Positions 27,051-36,619 of a DNA stretch of 64,000 nucleotides are shown piece after piece; positions within the stretch are counted from its first letter, which is position 1, and the number at the start of each line of letters is the position of its first letter. Made by a program: the position numbers and the translations under genes. Origin of the DNA: JALYGJ01 sp963781705 (GTDB lineage: Bacteria > Chloroflexota > Limnocylindria > Limnocylindrales > CSP1-4); assembly GCA_963781705.1 (NCBI GenBank), contig CAWAGP010000001.1:372001-436000 (forward strand). Direction: 5' to 3'. The notes below the pieces were generated by a model. The model saw nothing but the letters and a program-made list of their open reading frames with translations. It did not search any database and was not told the DNA's origin.

Positions 27051-27851
27051 ATGACCCAAACATCGACTGACGAACTGGCACGTTTCCGCCTCGACGGCCG
27101 CGTCGCGGTCGTTTCCGGCGGCGCGGGCGGCATCGGCAGCCGCCTGGCGTTGGCACTGGCGCGCGCGGGGGCGCGAGTGGCCGCACTCAATCGGACGCCC
27201 AAGCACGTCGAAGGCATCGTCGGCCAGATCGAGGCCATCGGTGGCGAGGCGCTCGGGTTGGGCGCCGATGTCACCAGCCGTGAGGACGTCGACCGCGCCA
27301 TCGACCGGGTCGTCGAGCGCTTCGGCCGGCTCGACATCGTCGTCCACGCCGTCGGCGGCGGCGCCGGGACTGCCCTCTACCCCGCCGAGGAGTACCCGGA
27401 GAACGAGTTCAACCGGATCTTCGACCTCAACTTCACCAGCGACCTGTTCGTCACCCAGGCCGCGGCGCGGGCGATGATCAAGGCGGGCAACGGCGGACAC
27501 GTGCTCCACATCTCGTCGGTGCGTGGCCAGCTGGGCATCAATGCCGGCTATCTCGCGTACGTCGCCGCCAAGGGCGCGATCAACTCGATCACGCGCCAGC
27601 AAGCGACCGAATGGGCCAAGTACGGCATCAACGTCAACGCCATCGCGCCGACCTTCGTGGCCACGCCGCAGGTCGCCAGCCTGTTGGCCGACGAAGAGTT
27701 CAAGAAGGGGCTGCTGGCGCGCATTCCCCTGAACCGCATCGCCGACCCCGACGACCTCGTCGGTGCCGTGCTCTTCTTCTGCTCCGACGCGTCGTCGTTC
27801 GTAACCGGCCAGATCCTGACGCTTGACGGGGGCCTGACCGCCACCCAGTGA
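27051..27851 (+). CDS. SDR-family oxidoreductase (gluconate 5-dehydrogenase-like)
   Basis: A 266-aa short-chain dehydrogenase with the cofactor motif SGGAGGIG (about residues 24-31), HAVGGG in place of NNAG, a catalytic Ser in HISSVRGQLG and Tyr/Lys in YVAAKGA, and a C-terminal LTLDGGLTA. The ATG at 27051 is used without SD behind a TAGACT box. It forms a two-gene unit with the MBL-fold hydrolase 9 nt downstream and shares an operator-like palindrome with the 41-kb dikinase locus. It likely acts on a sugar alcohol or sugar acid. Confidence 0.88.
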   Translation: MTQTSTDELARFRLDGRVAVVSGGAGGIGSRLALALARAGARVAALNRTPKHVEGIVGQIEAIGGEALGLGADVTSREDVDRAIDRVVERFGRLDIVVHAVGGGAGTALYPAEEYPENEFNRIFDLNFTSDLFVTQAAARAMIKAGNGGHVLHISSVRGQLGINAGYLAYVAAKGAINSITRQQATEWAKYGINVNAIAPTFVATPQVASLLADEEFKKGLLARIPLNRIADPDDLVGAVLFFCSDASSFVTGQILTLDGGLTATQ

Positions 27852-27860
27852 GGCAAAGAC

Positions 27861-28727
27861 ATGTTTGAGAACGTCACGCCCAACGTCTGGACGGACATCA
27901 CCATCCGTGGCTGCAATCCCAGCTACGTGACGACTTCCGCGGGCGTGGTCGTGGTCGACACGCCGCAGCTGCCGACCAGGGCGGTCGCCATGCGCAAGGA
28001 AGCCGAAGCACGCGGGCCGATCCAGTACGTGATCAACACCGAGCATCACGTCGACCACATCTTCGGCAATTACTACTTCCGGGGCATTCCCGGTCACATC
28101 ATTCACCACCAAGGCGTGGCCGACAACTTCATGGAGACCACACCGCTGCTCGATCCGTTCGACTACGCCGCCGAGGCGATCCCGATGAGCGACCCGGACG
28201 GCGCCGCCATCTTCCCGGAGCGCGACGTGTACTTCCAGGAACCCGGCAGAGCAGACATCGTGTTCACCGGCGACGTCACGCTGCATGTCGGCGACCACAC
28301 CTTCAACCTGATCTGGACGCCCGGCCACACGCCCGGCCAGATCGCGGTGCACGTGCCCGAGGAACGCGTCGTGTTCACCGGCGACACTGTCTTCTCAGAG
28401 GTCCAGACGTGGATCATGGCCTCGGACGTCGACCAGTGGGTGGCGGCGCTCAACAAGGTCGCCACGCTGGACGTGGACTTCGTAGTCCCCGGCCACGGCC
28501 CGGTCACCGATCTGAAGTATCTGCAGGTTCAGAAGGCCGTGCTGCTCGAGTGGAAGGCGATGATCGCCGCGGCCGTGGCCAAGGGCTGGTCACGCGCGGA
28601 GACCATCGAGCGCTGCAACATGCGCGATCGGTACCCGGTCGACATCGGGCAGGAATACATGATGGATTACATCCAGAAGCACAACGCCGGCATCCTCTGG
28701 GACAAGCTCAGCGCCAACCAGGTCTGA
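27861..28727 (+). CDS. MBL-fold metallo-hydrolase with a Glu in the first metal-ligand position
   Basis: A 288-aa metallo-beta-lactamase-fold protein. The canonical THxHxDH motif reads TEHHVDH at about residues 60-66, so Glu replaces the first His. Later ligands look intact: PGHTPGQ with its His, FTGDTVF with the bridging Asp, and the final His in VPGHGP. It sits 9 nt after the SDR gene. MBL proteins in sugar-acid loci often act as lactonases, but this one could equally be a thioesterase or another hydrolase. Confidence 0.83.
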   Translation: MFENVTPNVWTDITIRGCNPSYVTTSAGVVVVDTPQLPTRAVAMRKEAEARGPIQYVINTEHHVDHIFGNYYFRGIPGHIIHHQGVADNFMETTPLLDPFDYAAEAIPMSDPDGAAIFPERDVYFQEPGRADIVFTGDVTLHVGDHTFNLIWTPGHTPGQIAVHVPEERVVFTGDTVFSEVQTWIMASDVDQWVAALNKVATLDVDFVVPGHGPVTDLKYLQVQKAVLLEWKAMIAAAVAKGWSRAETIERCNMRDRYPVDIGQEYMMDYIQKHNAGILWDKLSANQV

Positions 28728-28968
28728 ACGAGCGGCGAGGCGCGCCGCATACGCACACGACGCGTCATCGGTTGTACTTCCCTGCCATGTACGCACCGAG
28801 TGCGCCGCTGGCACCGAATTCTCCCAGTCGCATGCGCGCCAGGGCCGCAAGGGCGCGCTCGGCATCTGCCTACCACGCGCAAAGTGCGTAGGTGGGCGCG
28901 GCCCTTCGACGAACTGCCTCAGGCCTCCTTCGTCGTGCCTCCCTCAGTCTGAGCATCAATAGTTGGAC

Positions 28969-29322
28969 TCATCCTGATCCGTTGGCAAACGCAAAGCCGC
29001 TGAGTGGCTCGACCCACACGTTCATGTACAGGCGGTACGAGACCCATGTATTGCCCGGCTCGATGACGTCGCCGCTGACCGCCACCTGCCAGAACGGCGG
29101 AAAGATGGCTAGCCCAACGCCGTCCACGGTCACGTTCGCCAGCGTCTGAGCCGGATCGTGTGAACCAACGAAGTAGGCACGCGCCAGGTCCGCGGCTCGT
29201 AGCGTGCCTGCCGCCAGCCACAGCGCAACGAGCAGGACCACGAACGCGACGATCCACCGGCGACGCAAGCGCCATACGATGAAGCGCGGGTGAGCCGCCA
29301 CTGGCTGTTCGGCGATCGACAT
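28969..29322 (-). CDS. Small single-pass membrane protein, unknown function
   Basis: 117 aa starting at an ATG with a good SD (GAGGTGG, 6 nt away). A basic segment RRRW is followed by one membrane helix (about residues 23-41, IVAFVVLLVALWLAAG) and an extracytoplasmic domain containing GNTWVSYRLYMNVWVEPL. Gene neighbours give no functional hint. A longer frame exists upstream, but the SD favours this start. Confidence 0.65.
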   Translation of the reverse strand: MSIAEQPVAAHPRFIVWRLRRRWIVAFVVLLVALWLAAGTLRAADLARAYFVGSHDPAQTLANVTVDGVGLAIFPPFWQVAVSGDVIEPGNTWVSYRLYMNVWVEPLSGFAFANGSG

Positions 29323-29378
29323 CAGTGCCACCTCATGGCAAACGCCTTGAGCCAGTATCGTCGTTGCGGCCAAGCCTG

Positions 29379-30402
29379 ATGTCCGACTACCACCTGCACC
29401 TCCACCCGCACAGCCCGCAGCCCGGCACGCCGCCGATGGGCGAGTACCCGCCGGGCTACATTGACCGCTACGTGGAAGTGGCCCTGTCGCGCGGGGTGAC
29501 CGAGATCGGCTTCACCGAGCACCTGTACCGCTGCGTCGAAGCGGAGTCCGCGCTCGGCCGCTGGTGGGAGCGCGACAGCAACCCGCTGCTACGCGCCCAC
29601 ACCCAGGAGATGGTCGCCCGCGAGCGCAACCTGTCGCTCGAGAAGTACGTGGCCGTGGTGCTCGACGCCAAGGCGCGCGGGCTGCCGGTCAAGCTCGGGC
29701 TGGAGGTCGACTTCGAGCCCGGCCGCGAGCGCCAGGTGCTGGACCTGATCGCGCCCTATCCGTGGGACTACCTGGTCGGCTCGGTGCACTGGATCGATGG
29801 CTGGGACTTCGTTCGTCGCGACGCGCCCGACGAATTCGCGCGGCGCGGCATCGAGACCGCCTGGCGGCAGTACTTCGAGCTCGAGACCGCGCTCGCCGCA
29901 TCGGGTCAGGTCGACGTCCTTGCCCACGTCGACGTCGTCAAGAAGGTCGGCCTGCGGCCGGCGCCCGACGTGATGGACGAGCTCTACCGGCCGGTCGTCG
30001 CCGCGGCGGCCGCGTCGGGCGTCGCGGTCGAGGTCTCCTCAGCCGGCCTGCGCCGCGCGTCGAACGAGATCTTCCCCGCGCCGGCGTTCCTTGCCCTGTT
30101 CCATGGCGCGGGCGTCCCGATCACCCTCGCTTCGGATGCGCACACGGGCCGAAGACGCGGCGTGGGGCCACGACATCATCGTCAACGCCGCCCGCGCCGC
30201 CGGCTACCGCGAACACCTGCGCTTCACGGCCCGAACCCGGGTGGCAACCGCGCTGGGCGGCCCACCCGGCCTACTTGGTGCCGGTGATGAGCCGCTCGCG
30301 GTCGAACAAGGGGGATACGAGCCGCCAGCCGAGCAGGTCAACGAAGCAGCAGTACGACCGCTGACACAACGGCCAGGCCGAGCGTTGGCTGGACCACGTT
30401 GA
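29379..30402 (+). CDS. PHP-domain phosphoesterase, histidinol-phosphatase-like (apparent frameshift)
   Basis: A PHP-superfamily metallo-phosphatase: HLHLHPHS at the N-terminus, FTEHLYR, GLEVDFEPG, GSVHWIDGW, LAHVDVVKK and the last metal motif SDAHT. Just after SDAHT (about 30143) one extra G shifts the frame; in the +1 frame the protein continues AEDAAWGHDIIVNAARAAGY, as expected for the family. The corrected frame stops at 30402, overlapping the convergent exporter gene by 132 nt, so the true end may be earlier; the uncorrected frame stops at 30287. It could serve as HisK-type histidinol phosphatase or another phosphoesterase. Confidence 0.72.
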
Positions 30403-30998
30403 GCGCGATGAGCACCACGACGAAGACGGGCGGCAGGCTGGCCAGCACGCCCAGTTGCTGGGCGACCCTGACGTCGTTCGTCCGCGCCGACAGGGCCAGG
30501 CCGACCCAGATCGTCCAGGTCGCCAGCAGCGGCGTGAAGACCAGCTGCGCCAGCAGGTCCGGGCCCTGGAACAGCGCCGCGCTGATAGTCGGCTGCGCGA
30601 AGAGCGCGACCAAAGCGAGGAACAGGGCGTAGACCAGGTAGGCGACGACCAGCGACGGGATGACGGCGGCGAGCGCCTTGCCGAGCAGGAATTCCTCGCG
30701 CGTGATCGGGGTCGTGAGCGCGGGTTCGAGCGTGCCCTGTTGACGCTCCCCGCCGATCGCGTATGAGGCGACGAAGATGGGCACGAGTGCGGGTATGCCG
30801 AGCAGGTACAGCAGCACGTGCTCGTGCGCGAGCGCGCCCGACGCCGACGACGGAAATCGTGAATACGGCAATCAGCGGTTGAACGCAGAAGATCAGCGGG
30901 AAGATGCTCATCGCCCAGATCAGCGCGCGATTGCGGCGGTATTCGCGCAACTCCTTGCGCGTGATCGCCCAGATGCGCCGCCGGCTGAGGCCGTTCAT
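30271..30998 (-). CDS. ABC-2 type exporter membrane subunit (two apparent frameshifts)
   Basis: A 241-aa permease after removing two bases. The first frame gives WAITRKELREYRRNRALIW and the first membrane helix; the second, from about 30835, gives LLYLLGIPALVPIFVASYAI, ERQQGTLEPAL and further helices; the third, from about 30345, gives the typical end VDLLGWRLVSPLFDRERLI. Both shifts are +1. It overlaps the ATPase gene by 4 nt (ATGA), forming a two-gene efflux system whose substrate is unknown. The motif EGTLEPL-like (here QGTLEPA) is typical of the family. Confidence 0.76.
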
Positions 30999-31975
30999 CG
31001 CGGAGCCGCTGCCGTGTCTTCGTTGATGAGCCGCAGGTAGACGTCCTCGAGCGAGTGCTGCGATTCACCGATCGACAGCACGTCGGCGCCGGCCGCGACC
31101 AGCGCGCGTGTCGCGGCCGGCGCGACAACCGCCGAGTCGGACACGTTCAGAACGTAGGTACCCGCGCCGTCCTGGTGCCAGCCGTCGGCGCCGGCCAGGC
31201 CGCCGAACACCTGCGCAGGATCGGCCAGCGGCTCGACCGTCCTGACGGTCAGGGTCTTCGCAAACAGGCGATCGCGCAGCTCAGCCGGGCGGCCGATGGT
31301 CAGCAGCGTCGTGTTCAGGATGCCCACCCGGTCACACAGCCGCTCGGCCTCCTCCAGCCGGTGCGTCGTCAGGAAGATGGTCACGCCCTGCTTGCGCAGG
31401 CCGTCGATCAGCTCGTGCACCTCGCGCGCGGCGACCGGATCGAGACCCGACGTGGGTTCGTCGAGGAACAGCACCTGCGGGTCGCTGAGCAGTGCGCGGG
31501 CGAGCGCCACGCGCTGGCGAAGTCCCTTTGACAGGTTGTCGCACAGGTCGTGCGCCCGACCGGCCAGGTTGACCGCGTCCAGCGCCTGCGCGATGCGCCG
31601 CTTAGGGTCGGCCACTTCGTACAGGTCGGCAAAGCATTCGAGGTTCTCGGCCACGCTCAGGCGCAGGTACAGCCCGGGCGACTCGGGCATGATCGCGATA
31701 CGTCGGCGGATCTCGACGCCGTTGTCGGGCTTGAGGGGCAGGCCGGCCACGGTGGCCGAGCCGGAAGTCGGTGCGATGAGCGTGCCCAGCGTGCGCACCG
31801 TCGTGGTCTTGCCCGCGCCGTTCGGTCCCAGGAAACCGAATACCTCGCCGCGGCCGACGTCGAAGGACACGGCGTCGAACGCCACGCGCTCGCCGAAACG
31901 CTTGCCAAGACCATGTACCGAGATCGCCGGCCGATCCGTGGCGTCATTCGGCCGGACGTCCGCAGCGCCAACCAC
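30995..31975 (-). CDS. ABC-2 type exporter ATP-binding subunit
   Basis: A 326-aa single NBD of the drug/antibiotic exporter (CcmA/DrrA) class: Walker A GPNGAGKTTT at about residues 50-59, signature LSKGLRQ, Walker B LFLDEPTSGLD and H-loop TTHRLEEAE. The C-terminal extension of about 90 aa is common in this group. The start is taken as the GTG at 31975. It powers the permease encoded immediately downstream. Confidence 0.92.
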   Translation of the reverse strand: MVGAADVRPNDATDRPAISVHGLGKRFGERVAFDAVSFDVGRGEVFGFLGPNGAGKTTTVRTLGTLIAPTSGSATVAGLPLKPDNGVEIRRRIAIMPESPGLYLRLSVAENLECFADLYEVADPKRRIAQALDAVNLAGRAHDLCDNLSKGLRQRVALARALLSDPQVLFLDEPTSGLDPVAAREVHELIDGLRKQGVTIFLTTHRLEEAERLCDRVGILNTTLLTIGRPAELRDRLFAKTLTVRTVEPLADPAQVFGGLAGADGWHQDGAGTYVLNVSDSAVVAPAATRALVAAGADVLSIGESQHSLEDVYLRLINEDTAAAPR

Positions 31976-32023
31976 CTAGCCATGATCTACCGTGAGGGCC
32001 CTTCCTGTCGCGCGGACGCGCCG

Positions 32024-32029
32024 TAGACT
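32024..32029 (+). promoter_or_regulatory. Candidate -10 box of a leaderless promoter
   Basis: TAGACT, identical to the box before 27051, lies 6 nt upstream of the ATG at 32036, and no SD is present. The position implies a leaderless transcript of the membrane protein gene. Confidence 0.4.
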
Positions 32030-32035
32030 CGGTCG

Positions 32036-33055
32036 ATGCCCAGCCCGATCAGTGGCTTTTCTCCGTCGCCACCACCGCCGCCGATGCCCCCGCCGCCGGG
32101 TCCCGGTCCGCTCCAGGGTTTCTACCCGATCACCGTCGGCCGCGGGGTGTCGCTGGCGTTCCACCTGTTCCGCTTCGGCTGGCGCACCTTCGTCGCGATC
32201 AACCTGGTCGCGTTCCTACCTGTCGCGCTGGTGAGCGCGGCGGCCACATACGCGACATATGGCCAAATCTCGGACTGGCAACACGGGCTGGTCTTCAATT
32301 CAATCGCGACGAACGCGGACGCGTCGCAGGCGTTGGCGACCTTCCCGTGGCCCGCCGTCGCCGTGACCATCGCCGCAAGCTTCCTCGTCGGGCCGTTCTC
32401 CATGTTCGGCCAGGCAGCGCTGGTTGACGCCGTCGCGACCGCGCTGGCCGGCGGCCGTTTGAGCGCGCGACGCTCACTGGGCGCTGCCTTGGCGCGACTG
32501 CCCAGCATCGTCGGGATCTACATCGTTGTGGCCCTCGTCGGCGTCGCTCTCGCCGTCCTGAGCCTGGGCCTGCCACTGCTCAGCGTCCTGCCGGGACTTG
32601 GCATCACCGGCGGCCCGATCGTGTTCATCGGCCTGGTCGTGTTCGTTGCCGTGTTCGGCGCAGTCGTTTTCGTCACGATCCGGTTCGCCTTCGCCGTGAT
32701 GACGCTGATCGTCGAACGGTTGCCGGTTCGTCAGGCCCTCGGCCGCAGCTGGCATCTGCTTGGCGGCTCGATGCTGCGCCTGATCGGCTGGGGGCTCGTG
32801 TTCGGACTCATCCTCGGCCTGATCGGAGTGATCGTTGGCTTCATCGCGCTGCTCGTGTCGCTCATCGTGTCGCCCGTGCGGCTGGACAGCCTGGCCACCC
32901 TGCCGATCGGCACGGTGACTGTCGAAACCGTAATGACGACGCTCATGGAGGCTGTATTCGCGCCCTTGAGCACGATCGGTTTGACCATCCTGTACTTCGA
33001 GATCCGTTGGCGACACGGCGAAGCGGTCCCGGCGCCCGGCCAGACCGCCGGCTAG
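32036..33055 (+). CDS. Integral membrane protein with proline-rich N-terminus, unknown function
   Basis: 339 aa. Residues 1-26 are mostly Pro, Ser and Gly (SPSPPPPPMPPPPG), followed by a globular patch and about six hydrophobic segments separated by short loops, one containing ERLPVRQALGRSWHLLGG. This arrangement resembles the uncharacterised glycerophosphodiesterase-membrane-domain-like family of GC-rich bacteria, in which the RALGRSW-like loop is conserved. No catalytic residues are evident. It is divergent from the ABC-2 genes, 60 bp away. Confidence 0.75.
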   Translation: MPSPISGFSPSPPPPPMPPPPGPGPLQGFYPITVGRGVSLAFHLFRFGWRTFVAINLVAFLPVALVSAAATYATYGQISDWQHGLVFNSIATNADASQALATFPWPAVAVTIAASFLVGPFSMFGQAALVDAVATALAGGRLSARRSLGAALARLPSIVGIYIVVALVGVALAVLSLGLPLLSVLPGLGITGGPIVFIGLVVFVAVFGAVVFVTIRFAFAVMTLIVERLPVRQALGRSWHLLGGSMLRLIGWGLVFGLILGLIGVIVGFIALLVSLIVSPVRLDSLATLPIGTVTVETVMTTLMEAVFAPLSTIGLTILYFEIRWRHGEAVPAPGQTAG

Positions 33056-33067
33056 CGAGGCCCTGCG

Positions 33068-35262
33068 TCAGGACGGATTGCGCTCCTGGAGGGCGCGCCA
33101 CACGCGCTCGGGCGACAGCGGCAGGTCGCGGATCGACGACGCCGGTGGCGTCGCGCACGGCGGCGGCGACGGCCGACGAGACGGCCAGCAGCGCGCCTTC
33201 GCTCATGCCCTTGGCGCCGTACGGTCCCGGCCCGTCACCGTTCTCCACCGTGTCGCTGAGCATCTCTTCCGGCAGGTCCATCGAGGTGGGGATGCGGTAG
33301 TCGATGGCGCCCAGGTTCCGGATGCGCCCGGCGTCGTCGAAGATGTAGTGCTCCATCAGCGTGTGGCCCAGGCCCATGATCGCGGCGCCCTCGTCCTGCA
33401 TCTGCACCTGCAGCCGGTTGATCGAGCGGCCCACGTCTGATACCGCCACATGGCGATGGATGGTGATGTCGCCGGTCTCCTCGTCGACGCTCAATTCGAC
33501 GGCCGTGGCGTTGAACTCGAAGAACGCCGCCGAGCCGCCCAGCGGATGATCCGGATCGGCCTCCTTGCGCGCCTCGCCCGTGCCCATGATCTCGCCGCCC
33601 AGCCGGCCCAGCGCGGCGCGCACCGACATCGGCGGTCGACTGCGAGCCGTCATCGAGATCGAGCCCTTGCGCGCGCAGCTTGGCCTTGATCTCGCCGCAC
33701 GCGGCGAGGACGGCGTTGCCCATCAGCACGGTCGAGCGCGATGCCGACGTCTGCTGGTCGTAGGGCACGACCGCGGTGTCGCCCATCACCGTCGCTACCT
33801 GCTCCATGGGCACGTGCAGCTCGGCCGCCGCGATCTGGGCGAAGATCGTGCGCGCGCCCTGGCCCATGTCCTGCGTGCCGGCGTAGACGATCACCGAGCC
33901 GTCAGCCAGGAGGCGCACCAGCGAGTGCGACAGGCCGGTGGTCGGGCCCGACTTGATGCCCAGCGCAATGCCCCGCCCATGGCCTGGCGGTCTGGGCGAA
34001 TCCCACTGCGCCAGTTCGGCGGCACGCCTGACCGTCTGCGCCCAGTCGCCGTCGCACGCCGTGTCGAACGGGATGAACTTGTCGCCCTTCTTCGCCAGGT
34101 TGCGCAGCCGGATCTCCAGCGGGTCGATGCCCAGCTGGATCGCCGCGTCGGTGATGTTCGATTCGACCGCCCAGTTGATCTGCGGGTTGCCGAAGCCGCG
34201 GAAGGCGGTCGACGGCACGGTGTGCGACAGCACCGAACGCGCGTTGATGCGCGCGCTCGGCCACAGGTACGGCCCGTTGCCGATGTACGAGCCCTTGCCC
34301 ACCACGCGGTCGGCGATGTCGGCGTAGGCGCCGATCAGGTAGTCGGCATCGATGTCCTGGAAGGCGAACGTGCCGTCGCGATTGACGCCGGTACGCACGC
34401 GGATCTCGGTCTCGGTCCGGCGCACGGCCTGGAACGATTCCTCGAGCGACAGCACCAGGCGCACCGGCCGCCCGGTGGCCAGCGCCATCAGCGCGATGAC
34501 CGGCTCGTACTTGGCGTGCTGCTTGCCGCCGAACGCGCCGCCGGGATCGGGCGCATGGATGCGCACCTTGGACAGCGGCAGGCCCAGGATGCGGGCGACC
34601 ACGCGCTGCAGCCAGTACGGGTGCTGGATCGAACTCCAGATGGCGATGCCGTCGCCGTCGGGCGCGGCGATGAACGCGTGCGGCTCGATGGCGAACTGGG
34701 TGACCATCGGGAAGTGGTAGCTGTGCTCGACGACCAGGTCGGCCGTTGCCGCGTCCACGTCGCCCCACTTGATGGCGTGCAGGCGCAGCACGTTGCTGTC
34801 GGCCAGCGGGTCGTTCGGGCGCAGTGCCGGATCCTGGACGAGCGGCGCATCGGGCGCCAGCGCGCCGGCGACGGTGAACACCGCCGGCAGCTCCTCGTAG
34901 TCGACGGCGACCAGCCGCGCGGCCTCTGCTGCCGCGTCCTTCGTCTCCGCCGCGACCACCGCGACCGGGTCGCCGTGGTACTTGACCTCACCGGTCGCGA
35001 TCACCGGCCGGTCGTTGAACTGCGGCCCGAAACGCGGCACGCTGGCGGCCACGTCCGCCGCGCTGAAGACCAGCCGCGTGCCCGGCACGGCCAGCGCGCG
35101 TGAGGCGTCGATCGCGCGAATCCGCGCGTGGGCGACGGGCAGCGTGACGAGCTTGGCGTGCAGCTCGTTGGGGAAGTGGACGTCGGCCACGTACAGCTGC
35201 TCCCCGGTGACGCGCGGCTCGCCGCCGCCGCGCGCGACGGACTGGCCGATGCGCACGCTCAC
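33068..35262 (-). CDS. Molybdenum hydroxylase large subunit, xanthine/CO-dehydrogenase family (two apparent frameshifts)
   Basis: The molybdopterin-binding subunit, 730 aa after removing two bases. It starts at a GTG overlapping the 2Fe-2S gene stop. Segments seen include VKYHGDPVAVVAAET, PDPGGAFGGKQ, AFRGFGNPQ and QDMGQGARTIFAQIAA, all typical of the family. The frame changes near 33630 (into MSVRAALGRLGGEIMG) and near 33130, where a one-base correction yields the standard ending IRDLPLSPERVW. It lacks the AYRCSFR active-site loop of CO dehydrogenase, so it is more likely a purine-, aldehyde- or N-heterocycle-type hydroxylase. Confidence 0.87.
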
Positions 35263-35792
35263 TGGTCGACCACATGCAGGGGCAGGTCGCGCACCGACGG
35301 CGACTCGGCCAGCACGCGCTCCGCAGGCTCGTCGCCCGCGGCCGTCGCCTCGACCGCCTCGAAGATCTGCTCGTAGCACGCGCAGCGGCACAGGTTGCCG
35401 GCCAGCCCCTCCTCGATTTCGGGCCGCGTTGGATGCGCCACCCGGCGCAGCAGGTCGTCGCCGGCCATCAACTGGCCGGGGATACAGAAGCCACACTGCA
35501 CTGCGCCCTTGTCGAGGAAGGCCGACTGAAGGGCCGTCAACCGGCCGGGTTCGGGTGCCAGGCCCTCGACCGTGGTCACCTCTCCCCCGTCGGCCTCGAC
35601 CGCCAGGACCAGGCACGAGTCGACTATGCGGCCGTCGAGGCGGACAGTGCACGCGCCGCACTCGCCGACCAGGCAGCACTCCTTGGTGCCGGTCAGGCCC
35701 AGGTCATCGCGCAGGACATCGAGCAGCGTGTGGTGCGGCGCGACGGACACCGTTCGCGCCCGGCCGTTGAGCGTCAGGCTGATGTCGATCAT
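35259..35792 (-). CDS. Molybdenum hydroxylase small subunit, [2Fe-2S]
   Basis: 177 aa with two 2Fe-2S clusters: a plant-ferredoxin-type N-terminal domain (KECCLVGECGACTV plus the Cys in VDSC) and a C-terminal four-helix domain (CGFCIPG and LCRCACYEQI). A C-terminal tail of about 25 aa follows the usual domain. The ATG at 35792 overlaps the FAD-subunit stop. It passes electrons from the molybdenum centre to the FAD subunit. Confidence 0.92.
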   Translation of the reverse strand: MIDISLTLNGRARTVSVAPHHTLLDVLRDDLGLTGTKECCLVGECGACTVRLDGRIVDSCLVLAVEADGGEVTTVEGLAPEPGRLTALQSAFLDKGAVQCGFCIPGQLMAGDDLLRRVAHPTRPEIEEGLAGNLCRCACYEQIFEAVEATAAGDEPAERVLAESPSVRDLPLHVVDQ

Positions 35793-36616
35793 GGCGCGGC
35801 CGCCAGTCGCTCGCGCGCCGTCGTCAGCGCGCGGTCGGTGAGGACACGCAGCATCGCCAGGCGGTATTCGGGCGACGCACGCATCGATGTTGGCGATGGA
35901 TGCGCCGCCGCGAACCATTCTTCCAGCGGAGCATCGCCGCCCTCGCTGACGAAGAGCAGCGGCCGCGGACCCAGGCTGCCGTAGGCCAGCCGCGTGGTGC
36001 CCGACTCGTCGAGCGAGACGGCCAGCGTCACCGATGCCAGGTCGTGCCCGCGCCGCCGTGTTCGCCGCTGGAAGGCCGAGCCACGCCGGCCGGCGGGCAG
36101 CGGCAATTCGATGGCCGTGACCAGCTCGCCGGGGCGCAGCGTGGTCACGCCCGAGCGGACGAAGAAGTCGTCCAGCCGGATCATGCGCTCGCCGTCGGGG
36201 CCGGCGGCGTGGACGCGCGCGTCGTAGACCAGCAGCGAAGGGACCGTGTCGGCCGCCGGTGACGCGTTGCAGATGTTGCCGGCCAGCGTGGCGCGGTTGC
36301 GGATCTGGACCGAGCCGACGAAGCGCGCAGCCTCCGCCAGGGCGGGGAACCAGCGTGCGACCAGCGGCGAATCGTGGATGTCGGTCATCACCGTGCCGGC
36401 CGACACGCGCAGCGCGCCGTCCGCCTTCGTGATCGCGGGGGCCAATTCGGGAATGCGCTTGACGTCGACCACGACCGTCGGCTGGTAGGTGCCGTCGCGC
36501 AGGCGGATGATCAGGTCGGTGCCGCCGGCCAGGATGCGCGCATCGGCACCGGGCTCGGCCAGCAAGGCGATGGCGCCGGCCAGGGTCGTCGGTCGCTCAT
36601 ACGCAAAGGCACGCAC
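35789..36616 (-). CDS. Molybdenum hydroxylase medium subunit, FAD-binding
   Basis: 275 aa of the CoxM/XdhB family, with the FAD motifs AGGTDL (about residues 31-36) and NRATLAGNICNASPAADT. The gene begins at a GTG 3 nt after the HPrK-like gene and overlaps the small-subunit gene by 4 nt. The three subunits are in order M-S-L from the promoter. It accepts electrons from the 2Fe-2S subunit and passes them to an external acceptor. Confidence 0.91.
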   Translation of the reverse strand: MRAFAYERPTTLAGAIALLAEPGADARILAGGTDLIIRLRDGTYQPTVVVDVKRIPELAPAITKADGALRVSAGTVMTDIHDSPLVARWFPALAEAARFVGSVQIRNRATLAGNICNASPAADTVPSLLVYDARVHAAGPDGERMIRLDDFFVRSGVTTLRPGELVTAIELPLPAGRRGSAFQRRTRRRGHDLASVTLAVSLDESGTTRLAYGSLGPRPLLFVSEGGDAPLEEWFAAAHPSPTSMRASPEYRLAMLRVLTDRALTTARERLAAAP

Positions 36617-36619
36617 CAG

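Noticed and set aside
28728..28968. Short plus-strand frame beginning at 28892
   Set aside because: It runs antisense into the small membrane protein gene that has an SD and a clear membrane helix.
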